NCBI RefSeq assembly: GCF_000720255.1
Contig: NZ_JOJE01000001.1
Coordinates: 310,001-374,000, forward strand
From: Streptomyces griseus subsp. griseus
Lineage (GTDB): Bacteria > Actinomycetota > Actinomycetes > Streptomycetales > Streptomycetaceae
Reading direction: 5' to 3'
Length of the DNA: 64,000 bases
Shown one piece after another: positions 56,414-64,000 of this stretch. The notes under the pieces were generated by a model that did no database searches, was not told the origin of the DNA, and was given only the letters and a program-made list of their open reading frames with translations. Position 1 is the first letter of the stretch. Each line of letters opens with the position of its first letter. The position numbers and the translations under genes are program-made.

Positions 56414-56575
56414 ATGGCCAAGAACAAGAACCGTGACCGCAAGCAGTCGCAGTCCGACCGCGGGCAGCAGGCCCCGCAGTCCGTGATGGAGCCGCAGAAC
56501 GAGCAGCACGCCGCCCAGGTGCCCCCTGGTGACCTGGCGCACAAGGGCCGTCAGAAGCGCTTCGGTCACAACTGA
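56414..56575 (+). CDS. Small basic hydrophilic protein
   Basis: A 53-residue protein, MAKNKNRDRKQSQSDRGQQA at the start and KGRQKRFGHN at the end, rich in Lys, Arg and Gln and probably disordered. The ribosome site AGGAGG is ideal and a strong terminator follows, so expression is likely high. Its composition recalls small nucleic-acid-binding or stress proteins, but no domain is known. Its size makes it easy to overlook. Confidence 0.75.
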   Translation: MAKNKNRDRKQSQSDRGQQAPQSVMEPQNEQHAAQVPPGDLAHKGRQKRFGHN

Positions 56576-56612
56576 TGTCTGCGTAAAGGGCTGTTGCAGC
56601 CCGAGCACCGTG

Positions 56613-56642
56613 AGGGGCGCATCCGGTCTCGGATGCGCCCCT
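56613..56642. terminator. Bidirectional terminator between the small gene and dnaE
   Basis: A 13-bp stem AGGGGCGCATCCG/CGGATGCGCCCCT with a 4-nt loop lies between convergent genes. Confidence 0.85.
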
Positions 56643-56670
56643 TCGTGTGATCACTCCTCCGTGGAGGTCC

Positions 56671-59600
56671 TCAGCCGGCCAGGCAGGACGGGCCGAGCAG
56701 CACCTTCAGGTCGCCGAAGAGCGCCGGGTCGGGCTTGACCCGGTGCTTGTCCAGGCGCAGCACCGTGGTCTTCGTCGGGCCCTGGAGCTTGATGCGGACC
56801 TCGCTGTCGCCCCGGTGGTGGCTGAGGATCTCGCCGAGGCGGCTGACCATCGGTGGGGTGACCCGGGTGGCCGGGATGGTGAGGACGACGGGCGCGTTGG
56901 TGCCCGCGTTGGACAGGTCGGGGACCTGGAGCTCCATCGCGACGAGCCGCGGCACGTCCTCGCGCTTGTCGAGGCGGCCCTTGACGAACACGACGGCGTC
57001 CTCGACGAGTTGGGTCGAAACCAGCTGGTACGTCGCCGGGAAGAACATGCACTCGATGGAGCCCGCGAGGTCCTCGACCGTGGCGATCGCCCAGGCGTTG
57101 CCCTGCTTGGTCATCTTGCGCTGCAGGCCGGAGATGATGCCGCCGATCGTCACCACGGCTCCGTCGGCGTGCTCACCGCCGGTGAGCTGGGCGATGCCCG
57201 CGTCGGCCTTGTCGGACAGCACGTGCTCCAGGCCGAACAGCGGGTGGTCGGAGACGTAGAGGCCGAGCATCTCGCGCTCCTGCGCGAGCAGGTACGTCTT
57301 GTCCCACTCGTCGTCGGTGAAGGTCACGTCGAGTCCGAAGCCGGGCTCGCTGCTGGTCTCCTCCCCCATTCCGCCGAAGAGGTCGAACTGGCCCTCGGCC
57401 TCCTTCCGCTTGACCGCGACCACGTTGTCGATCATCGGCTCGTACTGTGCGGTGAGGCCCTTGCGGGTGTGGCCCATGGAGTCGAAGGCGCCGGCCTTGA
57501 TCAGGGACTCCGTGGTGCGCTTGTTGCAGACGACCGCGTCGACCTTGTCGAGGTAGTCCGGGAAGGAGGTGTACTTCCCCTTGGCCTTGCGGCACTTGAT
57601 GATCGACTCGACGACGTTGGTGCCGACGTTGCGGACGGCGGACAGGCCGAAGAGGATCACGTCGTCGCCCTGGGCGGCGAAGTTGGACATGGACTCGTTG
57701 ACGTTCGGCGGGAGCACCTTGATGCCCATGCGGCGGCACTCGTTGAGGTAGACGGCCGACTTGTCCTTGTCGTCCTTGACGGACGTCAGCAGCGCCGCCA
57801 TGTACTCGGCGGGGTAGTTCGCCTTCAGATAGGCGGTCCAGTACGAGACCAGGCCGTACGCGGCGGAGTGCGCCTTGTTGAAGGCGTAGCCCGCGAAGGG
57901 GACCAGCACGTCCCACAGCGCCTGGATGGCCTCGTCGCTGTAGCCCTTCTCGCGGGCGCCCTTCTGGAACAGGACGAAGTTCTTCGCCAGTTCCTCGGGC
58001 TTCTTCTTGCCCATCACACGGCGGAGGATGTCGGCCTCGCCGAGCGAGTAACCGGCGATGATCTGGGCGGCCTTCTGCACCTGCTCCTGGTAGACGATCA
58101 GGCCGTAGGTGACCGCCAGGACCTCTTCGAGGGGCTCCTCCAGCTCCTTGTGGATCGGGGTGATCTCCTGGAGCTTGTTCTTGCGGAGCGCGTAGTTGGT
58201 GTGCGAGTCCATGCCCATCGGGCCGGGACGGTAGAGCGCGGAGACGGCGGAGATGTCTTCGAAGTTGTCGGGCTTCATCAGCCGCAGCAGCGAGCGCATG
58301 GGGCCGCCGTCGAACTGGAAGACGCCGAGGGTGTCGCCGCGCTGGAGCAGTTCGAAGGTCTTGGGGTCGTCCAGCGGGAGGCTCAGCAGCTCCAGGTCGA
58401 CGCCCTTGTTGGACTTCACCATCTTGACGGCGTCGTCCATGATCGTCAGGTTGCGCAGGCCGAGGAAGTCCATCTTCAGCAGGCCGAGCGACTCACAGCT
58501 CGGGTAGTCCCACTGGGTGATGGTCACGCCGTCGGTGTGCCTCACCCACACAGGAACGTGCTCGGTGATGGTCTCGCTGGACATGATCACGCCGGCGGCG
58601 TGCACGCCCATCTGCCGGACCAGGCCCTCGACGCCCTTGGCGGTGTCGATGACCTTCTTCACGTCCGGCTCGTTCTCGTACATCCCGCGGATCTCGCCCG
58701 CCTCGCCGTAGCGTGGGTGCGAGGGGTCGGTGATGCCGTTGAGGTCGATGCCCTTGCCGAGGACGTCGGCGGGCATCGCCTTGGTGAGACGGTCGCCCAT
58801 CGCGTACGGGTAGCCCAGCACGCGCGCGGAGTCCTTGATCGCGTTCTTGGCCTTGATCTTGCCGTAGGTGCCGATCATGGCGACCTTGTCGGCGCCGTAC
58901 TTCTCCGTCACGTACCGGATGACCTCGACGCGTCGGCGCTCGTCGAAGTCGATGTCGACATCGGGCATGGAGACGCGCTCGGGGTTGAGGAACCGCTCGA
59001 AGATCAGGCCGTGCGGGATCGGGTCGAGGTCGGTGATGCCCATGGCGTACGCGACGATCGAACCGGCCGCGGAGCCTCGCCCCGGGCCCACCGCGATGCC
59101 GTTGTTCTTGGCCCACATGATGAAGTCGGCGACGACGAGGAAGTACCCCGGGAACCCCATCTGGATGATGACGTCCATCTCGTACTCGACCTGCTTCTGC
59201 CGGTCGTCGGGGATGCCGCCGGGGAAGCGGCGCTCCATGCCGCGGCGGACCTCCTCCTTGAACCAGCTGACCTCGGTGTAGCCCTCCGGGATGTCGAACC
59301 TCGGCATGAGGTTCTTGGCCTCGAACATGCCGGTGGTGTCGATCTGCTCGGCTACCAGGAGGGTGTTGGCGCAGCCCTCCTGCCAGGCGTCCGAGGAGTC
59401 GATGGCGTACATCTCGTCCGTGGACTTCAGGTAGTAGCCGGTGCCGTCGAACCTGAAGCGGTCCGGGTCGGAGAGGTTCTTGCCGGTCTGGATGCACAGC
59501 AGCGCGTCGTGCGCGCTCGCCTCGTGCGCGTACGTGTAGTGCGAGTCGTTCGTCACCAGGGGCGGGATGCCGAGCTTCTTGCCGATCTCCAGCAGGCCGT

Positions 59601-60210
59601 CGCGGACCCGGTGCTCGATGTCGATGCCGTGGTCCATCAGCTCCAGGAAGTAGCGGTCCTTGCCGAAGATGTCCTGGTAGTCGGCGGCGGCCTTGAGGGC
59701 CTCGTCGAAGTGGCCGAGGCGCAGCCGGGTCTGGACCTCCCCGGAGGGGCAGCCGGTGGAGGCGATGAGCCCCTCGGACCACTGGGAGATGGTCTCCTTG
59801 TCCATCCGGGGCCACTTCTGCAGCCAGCCCTCGGCGTACGCGTCGGAGGAGAGCCGGAAGAGGTTGTGCAGGCCGGTCTTGTTCGCCGCCCAGATCGTCT
59901 TGTGGGTGTAGCCACCGGAACCGGAGACGTCATCCCGTTTCTGGTGCGGCTGGCCCCACTGGATCTTGCGCTTGTTGCGGCGCGACTCGGGCGCGACGTA
60001 CGCCTCGATGCCGATGATGGGGGTGATTCCGGCCTTCTGCGCGGAGTGGAAGAAGTCGTACGCCCCGTGCAGGTTGCCGTGGTCGGACATGGCGATGTGT
60101 GTCATGCCCATCTCGTTGCAGGCGTTGAACATGTCCTTCAGCCGCGCGGCACCGTCCAGCAACGAGTACTGGGTGTGGACGTGCAGGTGCGTGAACGGCG
60201 GCTTCGACAC
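56671..60210 (-). CDS. dnaE: DNA polymerase III alpha subunit
   Basis: A 1179-residue replicative polymerase of the DnaE1 type. The N-terminal PHP domain shows THLHVHTQYSLLDGAARL and MSDHGNLHG; the polymerase site has MPDVDIDFDERRR with the catalytic Asp residues and GPGRGSAAGS. Helix-hairpin-helix and OB-fold regions follow (GGIISGLQRKMTKQGNAWA). Length and domain order are normal. GTG 60210 has GGAGG 8 bp upstream; the longer frame reading an Arg-rich leader is rejected. Confidence 0.97.
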   Translation of the reverse strand: MSKPPFTHLHVHTQYSLLDGAARLKDMFNACNEMGMTHIAMSDHGNLHGAYDFFHSAQKAGITPIIGIEAYVAPESRRNKRKIQWGQPHQKRDDVSGSGGYTHKTIWAANKTGLHNLFRLSSDAYAEGWLQKWPRMDKETISQWSEGLIASTGCPSGEVQTRLRLGHFDEALKAAADYQDIFGKDRYFLELMDHGIDIEHRVRDGLLEIGKKLGIPPLVTNDSHYTYAHEASAHDALLCIQTGKNLSDPDRFRFDGTGYYLKSTDEMYAIDSSDAWQEGCANTLLVAEQIDTTGMFEAKNLMPRFDIPEGYTEVSWFKEEVRRGMERRFPGGIPDDRQKQVEYEMDVIIQMGFPGYFLVVADFIMWAKNNGIAVGPGRGSAAGSIVAYAMGITDLDPIPHGLIFERFLNPERVSMPDVDIDFDERRRVEVIRYVTEKYGADKVAMIGTYGKIKAKNAIKDSARVLGYPYAMGDRLTKAMPADVLGKGIDLNGITDPSHPRYGEAGEIRGMYENEPDVKKVIDTAKGVEGLVRQMGVHAAGVIMSSETITEHVPVWVRHTDGVTITQWDYPSCESLGLLKMDFLGLRNLTIMDDAVKMVKSNKGVDLELLSLPLDDPKTFELLQRGDTLGVFQFDGGPMRSLLRLMKPDNFEDISAVSALYRPGPMGMDSHTNYALRKNKLQEITPIHKELEEPLEEVLAVTYGLIVYQEQVQKAAQIIAGYSLGEADILRRVMGKKKPEELAKNFVLFQKGAREKGYSDEAIQALWDVLVPFAGYAFNKAHSAAYGLVSYWTAYLKANYPAEYMAALLTSVKDDKDKSAVYLNECRRMGIKVLPPNVNESMSNFAAQGDDVILFGLSAVRNVGTNVVESIIKCRKAKGKYTSFPDYLDKVDAVVCNKRTTESLIKAGAFDSMGHTRKGLTAQYEPMIDNVVAVKRKEAEGQFDLFGGMGEETSSEPGFGLDVTFTDDEWDKTYLLAQEREMLGLYVSDHPLFGLEHVLSDKADAGIAQLTGGEHADGAVVTIGGIISGLQRKMTKQGNAWAIATVEDLAGSIECMFFPATYQLVSTQLVEDAVVFVKGRLDKREDVPRLVAMELQVPDLSNAGTNAPVVLTIPATRVTPPMVSRLGEILSHHRGDSEVRIKLQGPTKTTVLRLDKHRVKPDPALFGDLKVLLGPSCLAG

Positions 60211-60390
60211 GGTTTCGGCCTCCAAGGAAAACGTACTTTTACGGATGCCCGACCGGCGGCGGACGGTCCGGCGACAGCGTCGAAGTCTATGCCTCGACTC
60301 TGACACTCAGCGGGCACCTCCGCGTACCTTCGTGCGTTGGACACGGCAGAGACACTGTCGTGCACGTACCGCACCAGGAGGCACCCAGCG

Positions 60391-61716
60391 ATGTCGGTTC
60401 CGCAGCTCAACGACGAGCACCGCGGCGAGGAGATCCTCGCCGTCTTCGACACCGCCTTCGGCGAGCTCCTGGCCGCCGACCCGGCCGCGTTCCGCGTGAA
60501 GTTCCGGAAGATGGCGGCCTCGGCCTTCGCGTTCTACCGGGGCACGGCCGCGCTCTTCTACCACGACCAGGACGCGGAGAAGCGGGGCGGCCCCTACCTG
60601 GACGAGCGCACCTCGCGCGTGTGGATCCACGGCGACCTGCACGCCGAGAACTTCGGCACCTACATGGACGCCAACGGCCGGCTGATCTTCAACGTCAACG
60701 ACTTCGACGAGGCCTACGTCGGCCCCTTCACGTGGGACCTGAAGCGCCTGTCCGCCTCGATCGCCCTCATCGGGTACGCGAAGGCGCTCAGCGACGAGCA
60801 GATCACCGAACTGGTGCGGGTGTACGCGGGCGCGTACCGCGAGCGCATCCACGCCCTGTCCACCGGCGCCAAGAGCGACGAGGTCCCGCCCTTCACCCTG
60901 GACACCGCCCAGGGCCCCCTCCTGGACGCGCTGCGCGACGCCCGCTCGCTGACCCGCTTCGGGCTGCTGGACTCGATGACCGAGATCCGTGACTTCGAGC
61001 GCCGGTTCGCCGCGGGCGGCGGCTCCATCGAGCTGGACGCCGCCACGCGCTACAAGGTCCTCGCCGCCTTCGACGGCTATCTGGAGACCCTCCCGGAGAC
61101 CTCTCTCGCCCGCCCGGACTCCTACCGGGTGAAGGACGTGGTGGGCCGCCGCGGCATCGGCATCGGCTCCGCGGGCCTGCCGTCGTACAACATCCTCCTG
61201 GAGGGCCACAGCGACGCCCTGGAGAACGACGTCGTGATCTACATCAAACAGGCCCAGACCCCGGCCGTCTCCCGGCACATCACGGACCCTGAGATCCGCG
61301 GCTACTTCCAGCACGAGGGCCACCGCACGGTGATCTCCCAGCGCGCCCTCCAGGCGCACGCGGACCCGTGGCTGGGCTGGACCGAGCTGGACGGCGCGGG
61401 CCAGCTGGTCGCCGAGGTCTCGCCGTACGCGGTCGACCTGGACTGGGGCGACATCGACGACCCGGAGGAGATCGCGGGCGTCGTCGCCGACCTGGGCCGG
61501 GCCACGGCCACGATGCACTCGGCCGCCGACGACCAGTCCGGCGAGTCCCTGGTGCCCTTCTCCACCGAGCGGGCCATCGACGCGGCGATCGCGGCCGACG
61601 AGGAGGGCTTCGCGCCGCTCCTGGTGGAGTTCGCGCACAGCTACGGCGCACGCGCGCGTGCCGACCACCAGATCTTCGTGGACCTGTTCCGCAACGGCCG
61701 GATTCCGGGTCTGTGA
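60391..61716 (+). CDS. DUF2252 family protein
   Basis: A 441-residue protein with a kinase-like fold related to aminoglycoside phosphotransferases: VWIHGDLHAENFGTYM and FNVNDFDEAYVGPFTWDLKR resemble the HGDxxxxN and D-F-D motifs. No substrate is established for the family. The ATG follows CAGGAGG with 9-bp spacing. It is divergent from dnaE; the 180 bp between them hold both promoters. Confidence 0.87.
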   Translation: MSVPQLNDEHRGEEILAVFDTAFGELLAADPAAFRVKFRKMAASAFAFYRGTAALFYHDQDAEKRGGPYLDERTSRVWIHGDLHAENFGTYMDANGRLIFNVNDFDEAYVGPFTWDLKRLSASIALIGYAKALSDEQITELVRVYAGAYRERIHALSTGAKSDEVPPFTLDTAQGPLLDALRDARSLTRFGLLDSMTEIRDFERRFAAGGGSIELDAATRYKVLAAFDGYLETLPETSLARPDSYRVKDVVGRRGIGIGSAGLPSYNILLEGHSDALENDVVIYIKQAQTPAVSRHITDPEIRGYFQHEGHRTVISQRALQAHADPWLGWTELDGAGQLVAEVSPYAVDLDWGDIDDPEEIAGVVADLGRATATMHSAADDQSGESLVPFSTERAIDAAIAADEEGFAPLLVEFAHSYGARARADHQIFVDLFRNGRIPGL

Positions 61717-61784
61717 CGGAACGGGTTCTCACAGGCACCCTTTAGGGGTCTCTTACAGGACCACGTGACACACTCTCCTCCGCT

Positions 61785-62477
61785 ATGGACATATCCGGGA
61801 CCCACCTCAGAGTCGTACGCGCGGCGCTGTTCACGGCACTCGTCGTGACGCTCAGCACCGCGTCGCACGTGCTGCTGTCGCGGGCCCCGCTGCCGCTGAA
61901 CACGGTGGCCGCCGTCGCGGTCGCCGTGTTCGTGCTCGCGTACACCCTCGCGGGCCGCGAGCGCGGTTTCGGGCGGATCGCCGCCCTGCTGGTACCGCTG
62001 GAGCTGGCGGCCGACACCCTGTTCACCACCGGCCAGCACGTCTGTTACGGCCCCGCGGGCGGCCCGGTCGCCGGCCCCCTGCGCTCGGTCGGCTGGAACG
62101 TCCTGTGCGGCGGCGCCACCGACGTGGGCACCCCGCTGGCCCAGGTGCCCGGCGCCCACGGCGACCGGCTGGCCGCCCTGCTCGCCCACGCGGACCCGGC
62201 CACCGCCTGGCTGCTGCTCGGCGCGCACGTCGGCGTGGGCTTCCTGGCCGCCGCCTGGCTGCGCCGCGGCGAGCGGGCGCTGGCCCAGGTGCTGCGGGCG
62301 GTGACCGCGACGACCTTCCGGCCGCTGCTGCTGGCCTTCGCCTCCGTGGGCGTGCGGCTCACCCCGCAGGTCCGTCGCCTGCCGCGCCCGGTCCGCCGTA
62401 CGGCGACCGCCCGCGAACTGATCCTCGTGCACTCCCTGGGACGGCGCGGACCGCCGTGCTCGGCCGCTGTCGCCTGA
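61785..62477 (+). CDS. Integral membrane protein of unknown function
   Basis: A 230-residue protein with about four to five membrane helices, starting LRVVRAALFTALVVTLSTAS and followed by LNTVAAVAVAVFVLAYTLAG. Two Cys-containing loops (GQHVCYGPAGG, NVLCGG) face the same side and could pair or bind metal. The basic C-terminus (PQVRRLPRPVRRTATARE) is cytoplasmic. I do not recognise the family. It lies 75 bp before the DsbA-like gene and may work with it, but this is only context. Confidence 0.7.
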   Translation: MDISGTHLRVVRAALFTALVVTLSTASHVLLSRAPLPLNTVAAVAVAVFVLAYTLAGRERGFGRIAALLVPLELAADTLFTTGQHVCYGPAGGPVAGPLRSVGWNVLCGGATDVGTPLAQVPGAHGDRLAALLAHADPATAWLLLGAHVGVGFLAAAWLRRGERALAQVLRAVTATTFRPLLLAFASVGVRLTPQVRRLPRPVRRTATARELILVHSLGRRGPPCSAAVA

Positions 62478-62552
62478 CAGCTGCCCGAGCGCCACCAGTC
62501 CCCCATACGTACTCCGCACACGACGTGTGCGTCCCCTACGGAGATCACCACC

Positions 62553-63365
62553 ATGAGCAAGCGGAACAGCCAGGCCTCGAAGAACGCCGCCCGTGAGCGG
62601 CTGCGCCAGGAGCGCGAGCGTCAGGCCAAGCGGAACAAGATCAAGCGGCAGGCCATCGTGGCCGGCTCCGTGGTCGGCGTCCTCGCGATAGCCGGCGGCA
62701 TCAGCTACGCGGTCGTCCAGGGCAACAAGCCCAGCTACTGGGAGGCCGCGAAGGACGACAAGCTCGTCAAGCCGGCCAACACCACCGGCACCGACGGCAC
62801 CACCGTCGTCTACGGCAAGAGCACCGCCAAGAAGACCCTCGTGATGTACGAGGACCCGCGCTGCCCGATCTGCGCCCAGTTCGAGCAGACCGTCGGTTCG
62901 ACGGTCGAGAAGGACCTCGATGCCGGCAAGTTCAAGATCCAGTACGTGGGCGCCACCTTCCTCGACGGCAACCTGGGCGGCGAGGGCTCCAAGAACGCCC
63001 TCAGCGCCATGGGCGCGGCGCTCAACGTCAGCTCCGATGCCTTCAAGGAGTACAAGACCGCGCTGTACTCGGCGAAGTGGCACCCCAAAGAGGACGACGA
63101 CAAGTTCAAGGACGACGCCTACCTGATCAAGGTGGCCGACACCGTCCCCGCGCTGAAGGGCAACGCGGCCTTCCAGAAGGCCGTGAAGGACGGCACCTAC
63201 GACAAGTGGGCGCTGGACATGTCGAAGACCTTTGACAAGAGCGGTGTCCAGGGGACTCCGACGCTGATGATGGACGGCAAGAAGCTGACCGGCTCCGACG
63301 GCAAGAACGCGCCGATGACGGTGGCCGACTTCAACACCGCGATCGAGGCGGCGCTGAAGGGCTGA
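62553..63365 (+). CDS. Membrane-anchored DsbA-like thiol-disulfide protein
   Basis: A 270-residue protein with the same plan as the one at 31036: a highly basic cytoplasmic start (ARERLRQERERQAKRNKIKR), one membrane helix (AIVAGSVVGVLAIAGGI) and an extracytoplasmic thioredoxin fold. The redox pair is in DPRCPICAQFE, the cis-Pro loop GVQGTPTLMMDG. It is probably a disulfide oxidase or isomerase for secreted proteins. A strong terminator follows. Confidence 0.88.
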   Translation: MSKRNSQASKNAARERLRQERERQAKRNKIKRQAIVAGSVVGVLAIAGGISYAVVQGNKPSYWEAAKDDKLVKPANTTGTDGTTVVYGKSTAKKTLVMYEDPRCPICAQFEQTVGSTVEKDLDAGKFKIQYVGATFLDGNLGGEGSKNALSAMGAALNVSSDAFKEYKTALYSAKWHPKEDDDKFKDDAYLIKVADTVPALKGNAAFQKAVKDGTYDKWALDMSKTFDKSGVQGTPTLMMDGKKLTGSDGKNAPMTVADFNTAIEAALKG

Positions 63366-63387
63366 CGCGGGCCTGAGCCGACCTCAA

Positions 63388-63430
63388 GCCGAAGAGCGGG
63401 CGAACTTTTCCAGTTCGCCCGCTCTTCGGC
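63388..63430 (+). terminator. Terminator before phoD
   Basis: A perfect 18-bp stem, GCCGAAGAGCGGGCGAAC with its complement around loop TTTTCCA, ends the DsbA-like transcript 13 bp before the -10 box of the next gene. Confidence 0.88.
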
Positions 63431-63442
63431 CGTACTGGTCAG

Positions 63443-63448
63443 TAATCT
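63443..63448 (+). promoter_or_regulatory. -10 box of a leaderless phoD message
   Basis: TAATCT lies 8 bp before the GTG at 63457. The expected -35 position falls inside the terminator stem, so initiation may need an activator. No clear PHO box was seen. Confidence 0.45.
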
Positions 63449-63456
63449 GATCGCCC

Positions 63457-64000
63457 GTGACCAGTCCTTACAGATCATCCGAGAGCGCCCACCCCGTCAA
63501 CTCGCTTGCGCCGCGCCGCCGTACGGTCGTCAAGGCCGCGGCAGCCACCGCCGTCCTGGCAGGTCCCCTCACCGCCGCGCTGCCCGCCCGGGCCGCCACC
63601 GACGCACCCGCCTTCCTGCACGGTCTCGCCTCCGGCGACCCGCTGCCCGACGGCGTCCTGCTGTGGACCCGGGTGACGCCGACCACCGAGGCGATACCCG
63701 GCTCGGGGCTCGGCCCGGACACCGAGGTCAGCTGGACCGTCGCCACGGACAAGGCGCTGAAGAACATCGTCGCCAAGGGCTCCGTCACGGCGACCGCCGC
63801 ATCCGACCACACCGTCAAGGCCGACGTCCGAGGCCTGGAACCGGCCACGGACTACTGGTTCCAGTTCTCGGCCGGCGGCACGGACTCACCGGTGGCGCGT
63901 ACCCGCACCGCGCCGGCGGCGAACGCCTCCGTGGCGGGCCTGCGCTTCGGCGTGGTCTCCTGCGCCAACTGGGAGGCCGGCTACTTCTCCGCCTACCGCC
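63457..64000 (+). CDS. phoD: Alkaline phosphatase D, Tat-exported, 3' part outside window
   Basis: The first about 181 residues of a PhoD-type secreted phosphomonoesterase/diesterase. A Tat signal is clear: [20 protein letters not shown] and a cleavage site near LPARA. The PhoD N-terminal domain follows ([20 protein letters not shown] and [13 protein letters not shown]), then [18 protein letters not shown], where the metallophosphatase domain starts. The gene continues past 64000. In S. coelicolor phoD is induced by phosphate starvation through PhoP. Confidence 0.93.
   Translation, partial: MTSPYRSSESAHPVNSLAPRRRTVVKAAAATAVLAGPLTAALPARAATDAPAFLHGLASGDPLPDGVLLWTRVTPTTEAIPGSGLGPDTEVSWTVATDKALKNIVAKGSVTATAASDHTVKADVRGLEPATDYWFQFSAGGTDSPVARTRTAPAANASVAGLRFGVVSCANWEAGYFSAYR

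Noticed and set aside
56647..60303. A 1200-residue open frame opposite dnaE.
   Set aside because: Anti-sense shadow of dnaE with the same Val/Asp/Gly/Leu bias and no recognisable fold.

Overview
The window is very GC-rich (roughly 70% or more), with strongly biased third codon positions, frequent GTG starts, many 4-bp ATGA/GTGA gene overlaps and very rare TTA codons. This, plus the gene order (gltBD, lgt, trpABMC, trpE, hisI, the his operon, dnaE, phoD), points to a Streptomyces chromosome core close to the S. coelicolor type. No tRNA, rRNA, CRISPR array, intact insertion sequence or prophage was recognised.

Layout. 1-4.3 kb: a partial aminopeptidase N, a receiver-only response regulator, chorismate mutase, an HExxH metalloprotein with a zinc ribbon, and a decayed MFS transporter carrying a 57-bp tandem repeat. 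4.3-14.7 kb: a catabolic island whose gene set and TetR regulator match the KstR2 regulon of mycobacteria and rhodococci, which degrades steroid rings C and D through HIP-CoA (methylhexahydroindanedione propionyl-CoA). It holds two SDRs, EchA20, IpdA, IpdB, IpdC, FadA6, KstR2, IpdF and two acyl-CoA dehydrogenases. Two divergent promoters carry nearly the same 18-bp palindrome, a good candidate operator. 14.7-22.7 kb: a VWA protein, gltBD (with GlnR-like boxes upstream) and a VIT/CCC1-type Fe/Mn transporter. 22.9-29.9 kb: one tightly packed operon of four different ADP-ribosylglycohydrolase (DraG-type) paralogues, a CaiB-type CoA-transferase and a CitE-type lyase. I regard this as the best candidate for an undescribed system.

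29.9-39 kb: lgt, a membrane-anchored DsbA-like protein, trpA-trpB-trpM-trpC, three small membrane proteins, trpE and hisI. 39-42 kb: a TIGR03085 protein, a VOC protein, and an MFS exporter with its ArsR-like regulator. 42.1-47.8 kb: the his operon in the order hisD-hisC-hisB-small membrane protein-hisH-priA-ridA-hisF, almost every junction a 4-bp overlap. trpF is absent, and the HisA protein is of the dual-function PriA type, so the his operon also serves tryptophan synthesis. 48-56.6 kb: a large beta-helix-like membrane protein, a Lon-N-domain protein, YbaK, an ABC exporter, a NYN nuclease and a 53-residue basic protein. 56.7-64 kb: dnaE, a DUF2252 protein, a membrane protein, a second DsbA-like protein and the start of a Tat-exported PhoD phosphatase.

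Starts were chosen from Shine-Dalgarno sequences, overlaps and family length. Functional names rest on motifs and family resemblance recalled from knowledge, not on database searches.
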